DNA of 64,000 nt from CAMLIZ01 sp036231905 (GTDB lineage Bacteria > Pseudomonadota > Gammaproteobacteria > Burkholderiales > Burkholderiaceae_C), in NCBI RefSeq assembly GCF_036231905.1, contig NZ_JAZARE010000001.1:496001-560000 (forward strand), in the 5' to 3' direction. Below, piece after piece: positions 1 through 8,738 of the stretch. Numbering within the stretch: position 1 is the stretch's first letter; every line of letters starts with the position of its first letter. Under the pieces are notes generated by a model. That model was not told the DNA's origin and searched no databases. It saw only the letters and a program-made list of their open reading frames with translations. The position numbers and the translations under genes are program-made.

Positions 1-831
1 CGCCACGAAGAAGTGGCGGATCAGCGCACCGCCCAGCATCAGCACCACCAGCACCAACCAGTTGTGGCGGCCGCTGTAGAGAAAGCCGTAGTGGTTGCTC
101 AGCATGGCCACCAGCACGGGCAGGGTGAAGTAGGTGTTGTGCACGCTGCGCTGCTTGCCGCGCTGGCCGTGCACCGGGTCGGGCTGCTCGCCGGCACGCA
201 GCTGCGCCACCACCTTGCGCTGACCCGGGATGATCCAGAAAAACACGTTGGCGCTCATGGCCGTCGCCATCATGGCGCCCACCAGCAAAAAGGCCGCGCG
301 GCCGGCAAACAGCTGGCAGGCCAGCCAGGCCGCCGCGGCCAGGATCAGCGTGATCAATGCACCGGCGATCGCATCGCCGTGGCGGCGTGGCCCGACCACG
401 CGGCACACCGCGTCATACGCGAACCAGAACACCACCAGGAAGCCGAGCGAGGCAGCAATGGCCGCCGCGGCCGACCAGTCATGCACGCTCTTGTCGATCA
501 GGAAGCTGCCCGCGTTGAACAGGTACAGCACCGTGAACAGGGCAAAGCCGGTGAGCCAGGTGGAATAACTTTCCCAGTAGAACCAGTGCAGGTGCTGCGG
601 CAGCTGCGGCGGGGACACCATGTACTTCTGCGGGTGGTAGAAGCCACCGCCGTGCACGGCCCACAGCTCGCCATCCACGCCTTTGGCCACCAGGTCGGGC
701 GCGGTCGGGCGGGTCAGGCTGTTGTCCAGGAAGACGAAGTAGAACGAGGAGCCGATCCAGGCGATCGCGGTGATCACATGGGCCCAGCGGAGCAGCAGGT
801 TGGCCCAGTCGAGCAGGTAGGTTGTGTCCAT
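1..831 (-). CDS. puuD: Urate hydroxylase PuuD, partial (3' end outside window)
   Basis: This is the membrane-bound urate oxidase of proteobacteria, which turns urate into 5-hydroxyisourate at the cytoplasmic membrane. The visible 277 residues start with MDTTYLLDWANLLLRWAHV and contain WIGSSFYFVFLD, followed by at least six hydrophobic segments, as in the N-terminal membrane domain of the family. The family usually carries a C-terminal cytochrome c domain, which would lie beyond the window edge. Its product is the substrate of HiuH, encoded further along, and it sits with puuE and uraD-allC on the same strand. The ATG at 831 is the first in frame. I am confident in the family; the C-terminal domain is not seen. 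Confidence 0.9.
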   Translation of the reverse strand, partial: MDTTYLLDWANLLLRWAHVITAIAWIGSSFYFVFLDNSLTRPTAPDLVAKGVDGELWAVHGGGFYHPQKYMVSPPQLPQHLHWFYWESYSTWLTGFALFTVLYLFNAGSFLIDKSVHDWSAAAAIAASLGFLVVFWFAYDAVCRVVGPRRHGDAIAGALITLILAAAAWLACQLFAGRAAFLLVGAMMATAMSANVFFWIIPGQRKVVAQLRAGEQPDPVHGQRGKQRSVHNTYFTLPVLVAMLSNHYGFLYSGRHNWLVLVVLMLGGALIRHFFVA

Positions 832-842
832 GCGATCTCGCC

Positions 843-1688
843 CTAGAACAAGCGCGCCGTCAGCACCGTGAAGCCACAGAACACCGACCACTGGCCGTCG
901 CCGGCACGCAGGCTGTGCGCCAAGCCGGCGTCCAGCGCCAACGTTTTCGATACGGTGTAGCTCGCCGCCACCAGCGCCTGCCGTGTCGCTTCAACGCCGC
1001 GCTGCTGGGTCCCCGAAAGCTCCCCCACCCACCCCCAGCGCTCGGTGAGCGAGCCCGACAGCGAGGCCGCCCACAAGGCCTGCAGGCGGCTGGCACCGCC
1101 TTCCACCCGGCCCAGGCGGGTGGCGGCGAGGTTGAGGTCAGTGTGCAGGCTACCGACGTCGGCGCTGTAGATGCCGTTGAGGGTGTAGTCCGACTTCCCG
1201 CTGGAGACGGCGTGGTGCCCGGTCGGCAGGGTTGCACCGAGTTCGACACCAAAGGCACGGGCCTCATCGACGGCGAAGCGGCGTTTCAGCACCAGGCTGG
1301 TGTCGCCCACGCCGCTGAGGCGCTCGCCTGCGCCGGCGTCCTGCCGCACCCAGGCCTCGCCGCCCAAGCGGATGCCCCAGTCCGGCGTGAACGCCAGCTT
1401 CAGGGCATAGGGCAGGCTGTCCCGCCGGGCCGAGCGCGCGGCATGGTCGCTCTGCAGCCCCACCTCCACCTCCAGCCACCCAGGGGCCGACAAGGCCGCC
1501 GGCGTGGACACGCTGGGGCGGTACGGCGTGACGGCGGGTTCGTCGTCCGCGTGCGCCGCCGTGGCCAGCAGGGCCAGCACGGCACCGGCCAGCACACGGT
1601 GCCGCGGCGTGGCGGGGAATGACAGGCGCAGCACACCACGCGGCACAGCGAGTGGAGGCCGCGCCGGCGTGGGGAAGTCGGGATGCAC
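843..1688 (-). CDS. Outer-membrane beta-barrel protein, MetA-pathway/transporter-like
   Basis: This is a predicted exported protein of about 281 residues. A hydrophobic stretch ending ALLATAAHA reads as a Sec signal peptide, and the rest alternates short amphipathic strands and ends in an aromatic residue (TARLF), typical of outer-membrane barrels. It resembles the loosely defined 'transporter' family often found in catabolic clusters, so a role in passage of purine catabolites is only inferred. I chose GTG at 1688 because AGGGG lies five bases upstream; GTG at 1634 would still leave an intact signal peptide. It lies between puuD and the M20 gene on the same strand with 10-11 bp gaps. Confidence 0.6.
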   Translation of the reverse strand: MHPDFPTPARPPLAVPRGVLRLSFPATPRHRVLAGAVLALLATAAHADDEPAVTPYRPSVSTPAALSAPGWLEVEVGLQSDHAARSARRDSLPYALKLAFTPDWGIRLGGEAWVRQDAGAGERLSGVGDTSLVLKRRFAVDEARAFGVELGATLPTGHHAVSSGKSDYTLNGIYSADVGSLHTDLNLAATRLGRVEGGASRLQALWAASLSGSLTERWGWVGELSGTQQRGVEATRQALVAASYTVSKTLALDAGLAHSLRAGDGQWSVFCGFTVLTARLF

Positions 1689-1698
1689 GATCACCCCT

Positions 1699-2928
1699 TC
1701 AGGCCAGCAGGTCGAACAGGGTGCGGGCCACCACCTGGGTGGCGCGGCGCAGGTCGTCCAGCACCAGGTGCTCGTCGGCACGCTTGGCGTTCGACTCCAG
1801 CACCGTGCGCGGCCCGGCGCCGTAGATCACCGCCGGGACGCCCTGCGCACAGTACAGCCGCACGTCGGTGTACAGCGGCGTGCCGCTGGTGGGAATCGGC
1901 TCACCGAACACGGCCTCGCCATGTTTCTGCAGCGCGGCCACCAGCGGCGCATTGCCGGGCAGCGGCGTCAGCGCATTGGCGAGCAGCAGGCGCTTGATCT
2001 CCACGCTCACGCCGGGCCGTGCTGCTGCCGCCTCCTCGATCACCCGCCGCACCTCGGCTTCGACCTCGGCCGGGTTCTCTTCCGGGATCATGCGGCGGTC
2101 CAGTTTGAACACCACCTTGCCGGGCACCACGTTGGTGTTCGTGCCGCCTTCGATGCGGCCCACGTTGAGGTAAGGATGCGTGATGCCGGGCACCTTGGAC
2201 GTGATGCCCTGGTAATGCACGTTGCGCGCATACAGCGCGTTGAGGATGGCCACCGCCGCCTGCAAGGCGTCCACGCCTGTGTGGGGAATCGCCGCATGCG
2301 CCATCTTGCCGTGAACAGTGACCTCCATCTGCAGGCAGCCGTTGTGGGCGGTGACGACCTGGTAGCTGAAACCCGCGGCGATCAGCAGATCGGGTCTCGT
2401 GAGGCCTTGCTGCAGCAGCCAGCCGGGGCCCAGCTCGCCGCCGAACTCCTCGTCGTAGGTGAAGTGCAACTCCACCCCGCCCTTGAGCGGCAGACCCAGC
2501 GCTTCGAGTGCGCGCAAGGCGAACGTGTAGGTGGCGAAGTCGCTCTTGCTCACCGCGGCGGCGCGGCCGTAGAGCCTGCCGTCCACCACCTCGCCGCCAT
2601 AGGGATCGTGGGTCCAGCCCTCCCCGGGGGGCACCACGTCGCCATGCGCGTTGAGCGCAATCACCGGGCCACCCTCGCCATAACGGCGACGCACGATGAG
2701 GTTGGTGAGGGACTGCAGGCCATAGGCCTTCACCGCGTCCGCCGGCACAGTGTGCGCTTCGGCCTGCAGGCCGAACTGCGACAGCAGCTCGGCGGTTCGT
2801 TGCGCATGCGGCGCGTTGTTCCCGGGCGGCGTGTCGGTGGGCACACGCACCAGTTCCTGCAGGAAATGCACCTCTTCGTCGAAGTGGGCGGCGACCCAGT
2901 CGTCCAGGGCTTGGTAGGAGTGGCTCAT
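1699..2928 (-). CDS. M20-family amidohydrolase/peptidase
   Basis: This is a 409-residue M20 (ArgE/DapE/carboxypeptidase-like) metal-dependent hydrolase of the cytoplasm. The metal motif NAHGDVV (His95) and the catalytic pair DEE (Glu160/161) are present. The second motif reads GRAAAVSKSD where the family usually has GRGxxDMKGG, so the bridging Asp is Val126 here. A dimerisation-type insert with HGKMAHAAIPH follows. ATG 2928 overlaps the upstream uraD-allC stop as ATGA, so it is translationally coupled to purine genes and may hydrolyse a ureido or amide intermediate. The true substrate is not visible from sequence. Confidence 0.8.
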   Translation of the reverse strand: MSHSYQALDDWVAAHFDEEVHFLQELVRVPTDTPPGNNAPHAQRTAELLSQFGLQAEAHTVPADAVKAYGLQSLTNLIVRRRYGEGGPVIALNAHGDVVPPGEGWTHDPYGGEVVDGRLYGRAAAVSKSDFATYTFALRALEALGLPLKGGVELHFTYDEEFGGELGPGWLLQQGLTRPDLLIAAGFSYQVVTAHNGCLQMEVTVHGKMAHAAIPHTGVDALQAAVAILNALYARNVHYQGITSKVPGITHPYLNVGRIEGGTNTNVVPGKVVFKLDRRMIPEENPAEVEAEVRRVIEEAAAARPGVSVEIKRLLLANALTPLPGNAPLVAALQKHGEAVFGEPIPTSGTPLYTDVRLYCAQGVPAVIYGAGPRTVLESNAKRADEHLVLDDLRRATQVVARTLFDLLA

Positions 2929-4697
2929 GAGGGCTCCGCGGCCAATAGGTCCAGCAGCTGCGCAAAGGCCTGCACACACAGCTCGGCGTCGTCGCTGGAA
3001 ATCGTCTCCAGCGGGTTGTGGCTGATGCCCGAGTTGCCGCCGCGCAGGAACAGCATCGCCTGCGGCAGGATCTCGTGCAGCTTCATCGCGTCGTGGCCGG
3101 CGCCGCTGGGCATGCGGTGCACCGGCAGGCCCAGGCTCTGCACCGCGCGCTCCCAGCGCTGCTGCATGGCCGGGTCGCTGGGCGCGGCGGCGGCGCGCAT
3201 CGTTTCTTCCAGCGTGCACTGCAGGCCGCGGCGCTGCACGATGGCGCCGAGCTCCCGGCGCACGTCGGCCACCAGAGCGTCGCGGGCCGCGTCGGTGGTG
3301 GCGCGCAGGTCCAGGCTGAACAGGCAGCGGCCGGGAATCACGTTGATGGAGCCATTGGGCACCTGCAGCTGGCCCACGGTGCCCACCACGTCGGGCACCG
3401 CACTCGCACGCCGTTCGACGTAAAGCACGAGCTCGGCCACGGCCGCGGCGGCATCGCGGCGACGGTCCATCGGCGTGGTGCCGGCATGGCTGGCCATGCC
3501 GGTGACCTCGCCGACGAAACGCATGCCGCCGTTGATGGAGGTCACCACGCCCAGCGGCAGGTCCATCTCGTTGAGCACCGGGCCCTGTTCGATGTGCACC
3601 TCCACGAAGCCGAGGTAACGCGCGGGGTCTCGTTTCAGCGACGCGATCTGCGTGGGGTCCAGCCCCGCCTGCTGCATCGCCTGGCGCATGGGGATCCCGT
3701 CGGCGTCCTGCTGGTCCAGCCAGGCGGCGTCGAAGTGGCCGGTGAGCGCACCGGAGCCCAGGAAGGTGGCCTTGTAGCGCTGGCCCTCCTCTTCCGCAAA
3801 ACCCACCACCTCGATGCCATAGGGCAGGCGCCGGCCGGCGCGGTGCAAGGCCCGCACGCAGGCCATGGGCACGAAGATGCCGAGGCGGCCGTCGTACTTG
3901 CCGCCGTTGCGCACGGTGTCGTAGTGCGAGCCGGTGAGCAGCCGGCGCGCCTTCGGGTCGCTGCCGTGATACACCCCGACCACGTTGCCCACTGCGTCGA
4001 TGTGCACCTCGTCGAAACCGCACTCGGCCATCCACGCTTGCAGCTGCGCGGCGCAGGCGCGGTGGGCCTCGGTGAAGTAGGTCACCGTCAGTTCACCGCG
4101 TTCGGCATACCCCGGGTCGCTGTGGCGGGCCAGCGCTTCGGCCCAGTCCCACACCTGTTCGCCCTGCGTGGGCGTGGCGCCGAACTTGTCGTTCAGGCGG
4201 ATCTCCGCAATGCGGTGGATGTTGCGCAGGCACTCGGCGAGTTCATGGTCCGGGTGGCCGGCCAGGCGGCGCTGGAAGGTCTGGATGATCTCCTGGCGTG
4301 ACAGCCCGGTGCCGCGCGGCCCGCGCACCGCCAGGATGAAGGGCCAGCCGAAGCGCGCGTTGTAGTCGGCGTTCAGGCGTTGCAGGGTGTTGAACTCGTC
4401 GGGCGTGCATTGGGTGAGCCCGGCCGCGCTTTGTTCGTGGGTGGATTCGGCGGTGAGCGCGTTCGCCACCATGGCCTTGCCGGCCAGCTCCGGGTGCGCC
4501 CGCACCAGCGCCAGCTGCTGCCCGCGCGGCGCCTCGCGCACGATGCGGGCCAGCGCATGTTTCAGCTGCGCCAGCGACACGAACGGCCGGTCGCGCCAGG
4601 CGCCCTCGGCCACCCAGGGCGAGTGTTCATACGTGCCGTCCAGCAGCGCGACGAACTCCGCTGCGGTGGCCTGGTTCAGCCGGTCCAAGGTCAACAT
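2925..4697 (-). CDS. Fusion of OHCU decarboxylase (UraD) and allantoate amidohydrolase (AllC)
   Basis: This 590-residue protein joins two purine enzymes. Residues 1 to about 170 match 2-oxo-4-hydroxy-4-carboxy-5-ureidoimidazoline decarboxylase, with RAHPELAGKA carrying the catalytic-type His68. Residues about 180-590 match the M20-type allantoate amidohydrolase, with TGSHYDTVRNGGKYDG as metal site, EEEGQR, and HIEQGP. Together they would perform the steps before and after allantoinase (PuuE), whose gene precedes it. ATG 4697 has GGAG eight bases upstream and lies 6 bp past the puuE stop; an upstream GTG at 4706 is less well placed. The single open frame through the linker makes an assembly artefact unlikely. 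Confidence 0.92.
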   Translation of the reverse strand: MLTLDRLNQATAAEFVALLDGTYEHSPWVAEGAWRDRPFVSLAQLKHALARIVREAPRGQQLALVRAHPELAGKAMVANALTAESTHEQSAAGLTQCTPDEFNTLQRLNADYNARFGWPFILAVRGPRGTGLSRQEIIQTFQRRLAGHPDHELAECLRNIHRIAEIRLNDKFGATPTQGEQVWDWAEALARHSDPGYAERGELTVTYFTEAHRACAAQLQAWMAECGFDEVHIDAVGNVVGVYHGSDPKARRLLTGSHYDTVRNGGKYDGRLGIFVPMACVRALHRAGRRLPYGIEVVGFAEEEGQRYKATFLGSGALTGHFDAAWLDQQDADGIPMRQAMQQAGLDPTQIASLKRDPARYLGFVEVHIEQGPVLNEMDLPLGVVTSINGGMRFVGEVTGMASHAGTTPMDRRRDAAAAVAELVLYVERRASAVPDVVGTVGQLQVPNGSINVIPGRCLFSLDLRATTDAARDALVADVRRELGAIVQRRGLQCTLEETMRAAAAPSDPAMQQRWERAVQSLGLPVHRMPSGAGHDAMKLHEILPQAMLFLRGGNSGISHNPLETISSDDAELCVQAFAQLLDLLAAEPS

Positions 4698-4702
4698 CAG
4701 GT

Positions 4703-5650
4703 TCACTCCCAGACAAAGGCGGTGGCGGGGTCGAAGGGATGCACCTGCTTCCAGTGGCGCGCGATGTCGATGCGCCGGCACACCCACACCCTGTCGTGCG
4801 CCGCAATGTGGTCCAGGAAGCGTTGCAGCGCCCGCATGCGGCCGGGCCGGCCGAGCAGCCGGCAATGCATGCCGACGCTCATCATCTTCGGCGCGTGCTC
4901 GCCTTCGGCATACAGCACATCGAAGCTGTCGCGCAGGTAGTGGAAGAAGTCCTCGCCGGTGGCGAAGCCCTGTGCGCTCGAGAAGCGCATGTCGTTGACG
5001 TCCAGCGTGTAGGGCACCACCAGGTGCGGCGCCAGCGTGCCGTCGGTCTTTTTCACCTGAAGCCAGTAGGGCAGCTCGTCGGCATAGGAATCGCTGTCGT
5101 ATTCAAAGCCGCCGAAGTCCGCCACCAGGCGACGGGTGTTGGGGCTGTCGCGGCCGGTGTACCAGCCCACGGGCCGCTCACCGGTGAGGCGCTCGATGAT
5201 CTGCATGCCGCGCGCCATGTGCGCCCGCTCGGTGGCCTCGTCCACGGTCTGGTAGTGGATCCAGCGCCAGCCGTGGCAGGCGATCTCATGGCCCAGTTCG
5301 CGAAAGGCGGCCGTGACTTCCGGATGCCGCTCCAGCGCCATGGACACGCCGAACACGGTGAGCGGCAGGCCGCGCTGCTCGAACTCGCGCAGCAGGCGCC
5401 ACACGCCCACGCGCGAGCCGTATTCGTAGATCGACTCCATGCTGAGGTGTCGGGCCGGGTAGGCGGCCGGGTTGAACATCTCCGACAGGAACTGTTCGCT
5501 GCCAGCATCACCATGCAGCACCGAGTTCTCGCCGCCTTCTTCGTAGTTCAGCACGAACTGCACCGCCACACGGGCCTGGCCCGGCCACTGTGCGTGCGGT
5601 GGATGGCGGCCGTGGCCGATCAGGTCGCGGGGATAGCGCGGTGTGGTCAT
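4703..5650 (-). CDS. puuE: Allantoinase PuuE (polysaccharide-deacetylase fold)
   Basis: This is a 315-residue cytoplasmic allantoinase of the metal-independent PuuE type, which opens S-allantoin to allantoate. It starts MTTPRYPRDLIGHGRHPPH and carries the NodB-like core with FVLNYEEGGE, CHGWRWI and WYTGRDSPNTRR, as in the Pseudomonas enzyme. Length and start agree with the family. It lies between the GntR regulator gene upstream and uraD-allC downstream, all on one strand and almost touching, so it is probably the second gene of the operon after the regulator. Confidence 0.93.
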   Translation of the reverse strand: MTTPRYPRDLIGHGRHPPHAQWPGQARVAVQFVLNYEEGGENSVLHGDAGSEQFLSEMFNPAAYPARHLSMESIYEYGSRVGVWRLLREFEQRGLPLTVFGVSMALERHPEVTAAFRELGHEIACHGWRWIHYQTVDEATERAHMARGMQIIERLTGERPVGWYTGRDSPNTRRLVADFGGFEYDSDSYADELPYWLQVKKTDGTLAPHLVVPYTLDVNDMRFSSAQGFATGEDFFHYLRDSFDVLYAEGEHAPKMMSVGMHCRLLGRPGRMRALQRFLDHIAAHDRVWVCRRIDIARHWKQVHPFDPATAFVWE

Positions 5651-5654
5651 GAGG

Positions 5655-6389
5655 TCATGCCATCAAGGCGGTGGCGAGGTCGCTGGCGCGCGGATGCAGC
5701 CGCAGGTTCTGCTCGACGTTGGCCAGGTGCGATTCCATCAACTTGACGGCCGCACGGGTGTCGCGGCGCTCCAGCGCATCGACGATGGCCACGTGCTCGT
5801 CCTGCGAGTGTTCGGCGGAGTGCGACGACTGGTACATCAGCGAGATGAGCGAGCTGCGGCTCAGCAGGTCGGCCAGCAGCTGCGCCAGCACCTCGTTGCC
5901 CAGCATGCGCGCCAACAGCACATGGAAGTCCGCGAGCAGCCGGGTGCGGCCCGGCACATCGGTGCGGTTCACCGCTTCCCGCTCGCGCTGGAGGTGGGTG
6001 CGCAAGGCGGCGACCTGGTGCGGCGTGATGGCGGGCGCCAGCTGCCTCACCAGCGCGGCTTCCAGCAGCTTGCGCACCTCGAACACCTGGCGGGCCTCCT
6101 CCACGCTGGGTTCGGCGACGAAGGCGCCGCGCGCGGGCTGCAGGGTCACCAGGCGATCCCGGCTCAGCTGGTTGAGCGCCTGCCGCACCACCGTGCGCGA
6201 CACCTTGAACAGGTCGGCGACCTGCTGCTCGGCCAGCTTGGTGCCGGGCATCAGGCGCCGCTCGACGATGGCGGCGGTGATGGCGTCGACGATGCGCTGC
6301 GTGGTGGTGGCGCCCGCCTCATCGTCCGGCGCGCCGCGCGCCGCCGTGCGCGGCTTGAGCGTCTTCAAGGGGGCGGGCGTGCGCGCCAT
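5655..6389 (-). CDS. GntR-family regulator with FCD domain, likely purine-cluster repressor
   Basis: This 244-residue transcription factor has an N-terminal winged helix (residues about 30-95, with VADLFKVSRTVVRQALNQL) and an all-helical FCD ligand domain (about 105-240, with the usual Asp and three His pattern, e.g. ADFHVLL and EDEHVAIVDAL-like). It is the first gene of the leftward purine operon, ends 5 bp before puuE, and is divergent from hiuH. A perfect palindrome in the intergenic space is its probable operator, so it likely controls both arms in response to a purine degradation product. The ligand cannot be read from sequence. Confidence 0.85.
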   Translation of the reverse strand: MARTPAPLKTLKPRTAARGAPDDEAGATTTQRIVDAITAAIVERRLMPGTKLAEQQVADLFKVSRTVVRQALNQLSRDRLVTLQPARGAFVAEPSVEEARQVFEVRKLLEAALVRQLAPAITPHQVAALRTHLQREREAVNRTDVPGRTRLLADFHVLLARMLGNEVLAQLLADLLSRSSLISLMYQSSHSAEHSQDEHVAIVDALERRDTRAAVKLMESHLANVEQNLRLHPRASDLATALMA

Positions 6390-6427
6390 GAGTGGGCCGA
6401 AATGGAAGCTGGTTGCGCTGTATGCCC

Positions 6428-6441
6428 AAGTGTATACACTT
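6428..6441. promoter_or_regulatory. 14-bp perfect palindrome AAGTGTATACACTT, probable GntR operator
   Basis: The sequence is fully self-complementary and lies in the 88-bp space between the divergent GntR gene and hiuH. FCD-type GntR proteins bind short palindromes with a TGTATACA-like core, so it probably serves both promoters. Confidence 0.65.
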
Positions 6442-6477
6442 TGCGGCAACCGCAAACAGGCACCCGCCAAGGCATCC

Positions 6478-6831
6478 ATGAGCAAGCTCACCACCCATGT
6501 GCTGGACACGATGAATGGCTGCCCCGCCGCCGGCATGGCGGTGGCGCTGTTCCGGCTGGAAGCGGGCAGCGTGCAAGCGCTGAAGTCGCTGACGCTGAAC
6601 CTTGACGGCCGTGCCGACGCGCCGCTGCTGGCCGGTGACACCTTGGTGACCGGGCGCTACCGGCTGGTGTTCCAGGTGGGCGCGTATTTCAAGGCACGCG
6701 GCTGCGCCTTGCCCGAGCCGAGCTTCCTCGACGAGGTGCCCATCGAGTTCGGCATTGCGGACCGCCACGCGCACTACCACGTGCCGCTGCTGGTCAGCCC
6801 CTGGTCGTACTCCACCTACCGGGGCAGCTGA
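6478..6831 (+). CDS. hiuH: 5-hydroxyisourate hydrolase (transthyretin-like)
   Basis: This 117-residue protein hydrolyses 5-hydroxyisourate, the product of PuuD, to OHCU. The N-terminal THVLDTMNG, the internal RYRLVF region, HAHYHVPLLVSPWSYSTYRGS and the terminal YRGS are signatures of the transthyretin-related enzyme. It has no signal peptide, so it acts in the cytoplasm. ATG 6478 gives the family length. It stands divergent from the regulator and other purine genes, and together the set covers urate to ureidoglycolate. Confidence 0.95.
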   Translation: MSKLTTHVLDTMNGCPAAGMAVALFRLEAGSVQALKSLTLNLDGRADAPLLAGDTLVTGRYRLVFQVGAYFKARGCALPEPSFLDEVPIEFGIADRHAHYHVPLLVSPWSYSTYRGS

Positions 6832-6938
6832 GCCGCTTGTGGCCGGCGGGCGATAACCCTGTCGCCCGCGCGGACCGCTTGCCCGGTCTGCCGGCGTGGC
6901 GCATCGTGCGGGACATGACGGCTTTGCAGGAGTTCGCA

Positions 6939-7169
6939 ATGCACCAGCCCACCCCGCTTCCCGCCACCGCGCCGGCTGCCACGCTGCAGCCGGACACTGC
7001 ACGCATCGAGATGCGTCGCGACACGGACATCGCCTACTGGTGCCGCGTGCTGGACGTGAGCCCGGCCGAGTTGCGGCGCGCCGTGCAGCATGTCGGGCCG
7101 CAGGTCGCGGCCGTCCGGCGGCATCTGCGGCGCGAGCCGCCCCTGTGGGTGCACGACAGCGGGTTCTAA
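6939..7169 (+). CDS. Small DUF3606-like protein
   Basis: This is a 76-residue protein whose C-terminal half (DIAYWCRVLDVSPAELRRAV and VAAVRRHL) matches the small DUF3606 family, in which a tryptophan/cysteine helix and a hydrophobic helix pack together. Its function is unknown. AGGAG at 6928-6932 with a six-base spacer supports ATG 6939 rather than the in-frame ATG at 6915. It stands alone between hiuH and the convergent amaB gene. Confidence 0.6.
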   Translation: MHQPTPLPATAPAATLQPDTARIEMRRDTDIAYWCRVLDVSPAELRRAVQHVGPQVAAVRRHLRREPPLWVHDSGF

Positions 7170-7205
7170 GCGCCCCCAGACCTGCAGCAGCGAGGGCTTA
7201 CCGGC

Positions 7206-8705
7206 TCAGAACTGCACGCCCTGCGCGAGCGCCACGCTGCGCGAGTAGTTGATGGTGTTGGTGGCGCGGCGCATGTAGCCCTTCCAGGCGTCGGAGCCGC
7301 TCTCGCGGCCGCCGCCGGTTTCCTTCTCGCCACCGAAGGCGCCGCCGATCTCGGCGCCGCTGGTACCGGCGTTGACGTTGGCGATGCCGCAGTCGCTGCC
7401 GGCCGCGCTGAGGAAACGCTCGCTCTCGCGCAGGTCGTTGGTGAAGATGGCGCTGGACAGGCCGTGCGCGGCCGCGTTGTTGAGCGCGATCGCTTCATCC
7501 ACGGTCTCGAAGGCCAGCACGTAGAGGATGGGCGCGAAGGTCTCCTCCAACATCGGGCCGCATTGCGACGGCATTTCCACCAGCGCCGGGCGCACGTAAC
7601 AGGCGTTGGGCGCACCGGCCACGTCCACCCGCTCGCCGCCGAACACCTTGCCGCCGGCATCACGCGCCGCCTGCAGCGACGCCTGCATCGCCTCGAAGGA
7701 ACGCTGCTCGAACAGCGGGCCCACGCGGGTGGCGTCGTCCAGCGGGTTGCCGATGGTCAGGCGCCCGTAGGCCGCCTTGATCTCGTTGACCACCTGTTCG
7801 TACTTGGAGCGGTGCACGAACAGGCGCCGCGTGCTGGTGCAGCGCTGGCCCGCCGTGCCGGCGGCTGCGAACACCACGGCCGGCAGCGCCACCGACAGGT
7901 CGGCGCTCTCGCACACGATGGCGGCGTTGTTGCCGCCCAGCTCCAGGATGCTGGGCTTGAAGCTCTTGGCGCAGGCCAAGGCGACGGCGCGGCCCATGCG
8001 GGTGCTGCCGGTGGCACTGACGTTCTTCACGCCCGGGTGGCTCACCAGTTGCTCACCCAGGTCGGCCTGGCCGATCAGCAGCTGGCTCAGGCCGGTCGGG
8101 TCCACACCGGCGTCGCGCGCGGCGCGCTCGAACAGGCCCTGCATGGCCAGCGCCGACAGCGGCGTCTTCTCGCTCGGCTTCCACAGCAGGGTGTTGCCGC
8201 ACACCAGCGCCAGGCTGGCGTTCCAGGCCCACACCGCCATCGGGAAGTTGAAGGCGCTGATCACCAGCGTGGGGCCCAGCGGATGCCACGACTCCAGCAG
8301 CTTGTGGCCGGGGCGCTCGCTGGCGATCAGCAGGCCATGCAGCTGGCGCGACAGGCCGACGGCGAATTCACAGATGTCCACCACCTCCTGCACTTCGCCC
8401 AGGCCTTCGGTGCGGATCTTGCCCACCTCGATGGAGATGATTTCGCCCAGCGCCGCCTTGTGCTGGCGCACCAGCTCGCCGAAGGAGCGCACCACCGCGC
8501 CGCGCACCGGCGCCGGCACTTCGCGCCAGGCGACGTAACGTTCGTGGGCGGTGGCCACGGCCAGGTCGGCCGCCTTGGCGTCGTGGGTGGCCACGCGGGC
8601 GATCACCTCCTGCGTGATGGGCGAGCGGACTTCGAGCGTGCCCTGGTTGGGCACCGGCAGGCCGAGCTGGTCGAAGAGGGAAGCAATGCGTTGGGCCAGG
8701 TTCAT
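7206..8705 (-). CDS. amaB: Aldehyde dehydrogenase of ALDH7 type (2-aminoadipate semialdehyde/P6C dehydrogenase)
   Basis: This is a 499-residue NAD-dependent aldehyde dehydrogenase. It shows SAFNFPMAVWAWN (ALDH7 signature), LELGGNN with the general base Glu, and GTAGQRCTSTRR with the nucleophilic Cys near residue 290. Members of this subfamily oxidise the open form of piperideine-6-carboxylate to 2-aminoadipate in lysine breakdown. The next gene upstream is an aminotransferase and the one before it is HglS, so the order fits 2-aminoadipate to 2-oxoadipate to 2-hydroxyglutarate. I chose ATG 8705 over GTG 8714; the spacing to the previous gene is 33 bp. Confidence 0.88.
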   Translation of the reverse strand: MNLAQRIASLFDQLGLPVPNQGTLEVRSPITQEVIARVATHDAKAADLAVATAHERYVAWREVPAPVRGAVVRSFGELVRQHKAALGEIISIEVGKIRTEGLGEVQEVVDICEFAVGLSRQLHGLLIASERPGHKLLESWHPLGPTLVISAFNFPMAVWAWNASLALVCGNTLLWKPSEKTPLSALAMQGLFERAARDAGVDPTGLSQLLIGQADLGEQLVSHPGVKNVSATGSTRMGRAVALACAKSFKPSILELGGNNAAIVCESADLSVALPAVVFAAAGTAGQRCTSTRRLFVHRSKYEQVVNEIKAAYGRLTIGNPLDDATRVGPLFEQRSFEAMQASLQAARDAGGKVFGGERVDVAGAPNACYVRPALVEMPSQCGPMLEETFAPILYVLAFETVDEAIALNNAAAHGLSSAIFTNDLRESERFLSAAGSDCGIANVNAGTSGAEIGGAFGGEKETGGGRESGSDAWKGYMRRATNTINYSRSVALAQGVQF

Positions 8706-8738
8706 GGGGGTCACCAGTTGAATGTCTCGAAGTTGTTC

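Noticed and set aside
1504..3423. Long rightward open frame over the M20 and uraD-allC genes
   Set aside because: It is the complement of two genes with clear domains, and its residue composition is that of a GC-rich shadow.
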